A stretch of DNA of 5,612 bases from an uncultured Clostridia bacterium (lineage in GTDB: Bacteria > Bacillota > Clostridia > Oscillospirales > Ruminococcaceae): contig CALXKG010000122.1 in assembly GCA_944388825.1 (NCBI GenBank), forward strand, positions 1-5,612, written 5' to 3'. A program made the translations under genes and the position numbers. Below the pieces are notes generated by a model. The model saw only the letters and a program-made list of their open reading frames with translations, made no database searches and was not told the origin of the DNA. Below are positions 5,174 through 5,612 of this stretch, in pieces (the stretch's first letter is position 1; every line of letters starts with the position of its first letter).

Positions 5174-5183
5174 ACTTTATGCT

Positions 5184-5612
5184 CTAACCCTGCAGCGCGA
5201 CCTGCACCTTTTGCAGCGCGCCCTTTTCCAGCCTGGAGACCTGTGCCTGGGAGATCCCGATGGTGCTGGAGACCTCGGTCTGGGTCTTCCCCTCGAAAAA
5301 ACGCAGGCCGATGATCCGCTTTTCCCGGGGGGTCAGCGCCTCCAGCGCGTCGCGGATGGCCATCTCGTCGATCCAGTCGCTGTCGGTGCTGCCGCCCGCG
5401 ATCTGGTCCATCACGCAGATCGGCTCGCCCCCGTCCGCGTAAACCGGTTCGTAGAGGGACACGGGGTCGACGGCGGACTCCAGCGCGAGGACGACGTCGC
5501 TGCCCGGCATCCCCAGCCGCCCGGCGATTTCGCGGATGGTCGGCTCCCGTCCGAGGGCGGCGGTCAGCTGTTCCCGCGTCTGCATCGCCTGGTAGGCGAG
5601 GTCCTTGAGCGA
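5184..5612 (-). CDS. sigG: Sporulation RNA polymerase sigma factor, SigG-like, C-terminal part (5' truncated by the window edge)
   Basis: The frame is open from the right edge (visible start SLKDLAYQAMQTREQL) to a TAG at 5186-5184, about 142 residues of an expected 255-260; the ATG at 5585 is internal. Region 3 holds LGREPTIREIAGRLGM. The linker DPVSLYEPVYADGGEPICVMDQI is diagnostic of the forespore sigma factors SigG and SigF, and is closer to SigG, which has SLFEPIY and DGGDPI. Region 4 has the helix-turn-helix TEVSSTIGISQAQVSRLEKGAL, which reads the -35 element. The protein directs RNA polymerase to late forespore genes, so the organism is a spore former or descends from one. Neighbouring sigE or spoIIGA genes, often upstream of sigG, would lie outside the window. 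SigF is the main alternative. No promoter is visible. Confidence 0.85.
   Translation of the reverse strand, partial: SLKDLAYQAMQTREQLTAALGREPTIREIAGRLGMPGSDVVLALESAVDPVSLYEPVYADGGEPICVMDQIAGGSTDSDWIDEMAIRDALEALTPREKRIIGLRFFEGKTQTEVSSTIGISQAQVSRLEKGALQKVQVALQG

Noticed and set aside
1..5612. CRISPR array, tRNA, rRNA, insertion sequence or origin
   Set aside because: No regularly spaced repeats, cloverleaf-like segments, transposase motifs or terminal inverted repeats were seen on either strand.

Overview
This window looks like a piece of chromosome from a GC-rich, Gram-positive, spore-forming member of the Clostridia, possibly Oscillospiraceae or a related family. The main evidence is the end of a sporulation sigma factor that resembles SigG, strong AGGAGG-type ribosome binding sites, sigma-A promoters of the form TTGACG-17-TATAAT, and protein families common in Firmicutes. 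The taxonomic placement is inferred from these features and not from any search.

Positions 1-880 are the right-hand end of a prophage. They hold the C-terminus of a GH25-type endolysin with cell-wall-binding repeats, then an HK97 gp10-like virion protein, closed by a strong intrinsic terminator (844-879). Positions 880-1080 are a mostly AT-richer spacer with a tandem 9-bp repeat. This spacer is the likely boundary between prophage and host, and it also carries the promoter of the next operon.

Positions 1081-2660 are a host membrane-protein operon: a short NfeD-like protein, an SPFH/band-7 (stomatin/QmcA-like) scaffold protein with an 11-residue periodic coiled coil, and a previously uncalled 31-residue membrane microprotein with its own strong ribosome binding site. 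A hairpin terminator follows. SPFH and NfeD proteins are known partners in membrane microdomains, so the microprotein is a candidate third component.

Positions 2706-3194 (minus strand) encode a family 6 uracil-DNA-glycosylase superfamily enzyme, a hypoxanthine-DNA (deoxyinosine) glycosylase. Its perfect TATAAT promoter stands back to back with the promoter of a plus-strand pair: a Cof-type HAD phosphatase whose stop overlaps, as ATGA, the start of an ABC-like AAA ATPase of unknown role.

A bidirectional terminator (5140-5173) separates the ATPase gene from the convergent minus-strand sporulation sigma-factor gene, which runs off the right edge of the window. I saw no tRNA, rRNA, CRISPR array, insertion sequence or recognisable defence system. 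Most of the window is ordinary chromosome. The parts most worth a second look are the prophage junction, the position of the gp10-like gene, the SPFH-operon microprotein and the coupled HAD-ATPase pair.
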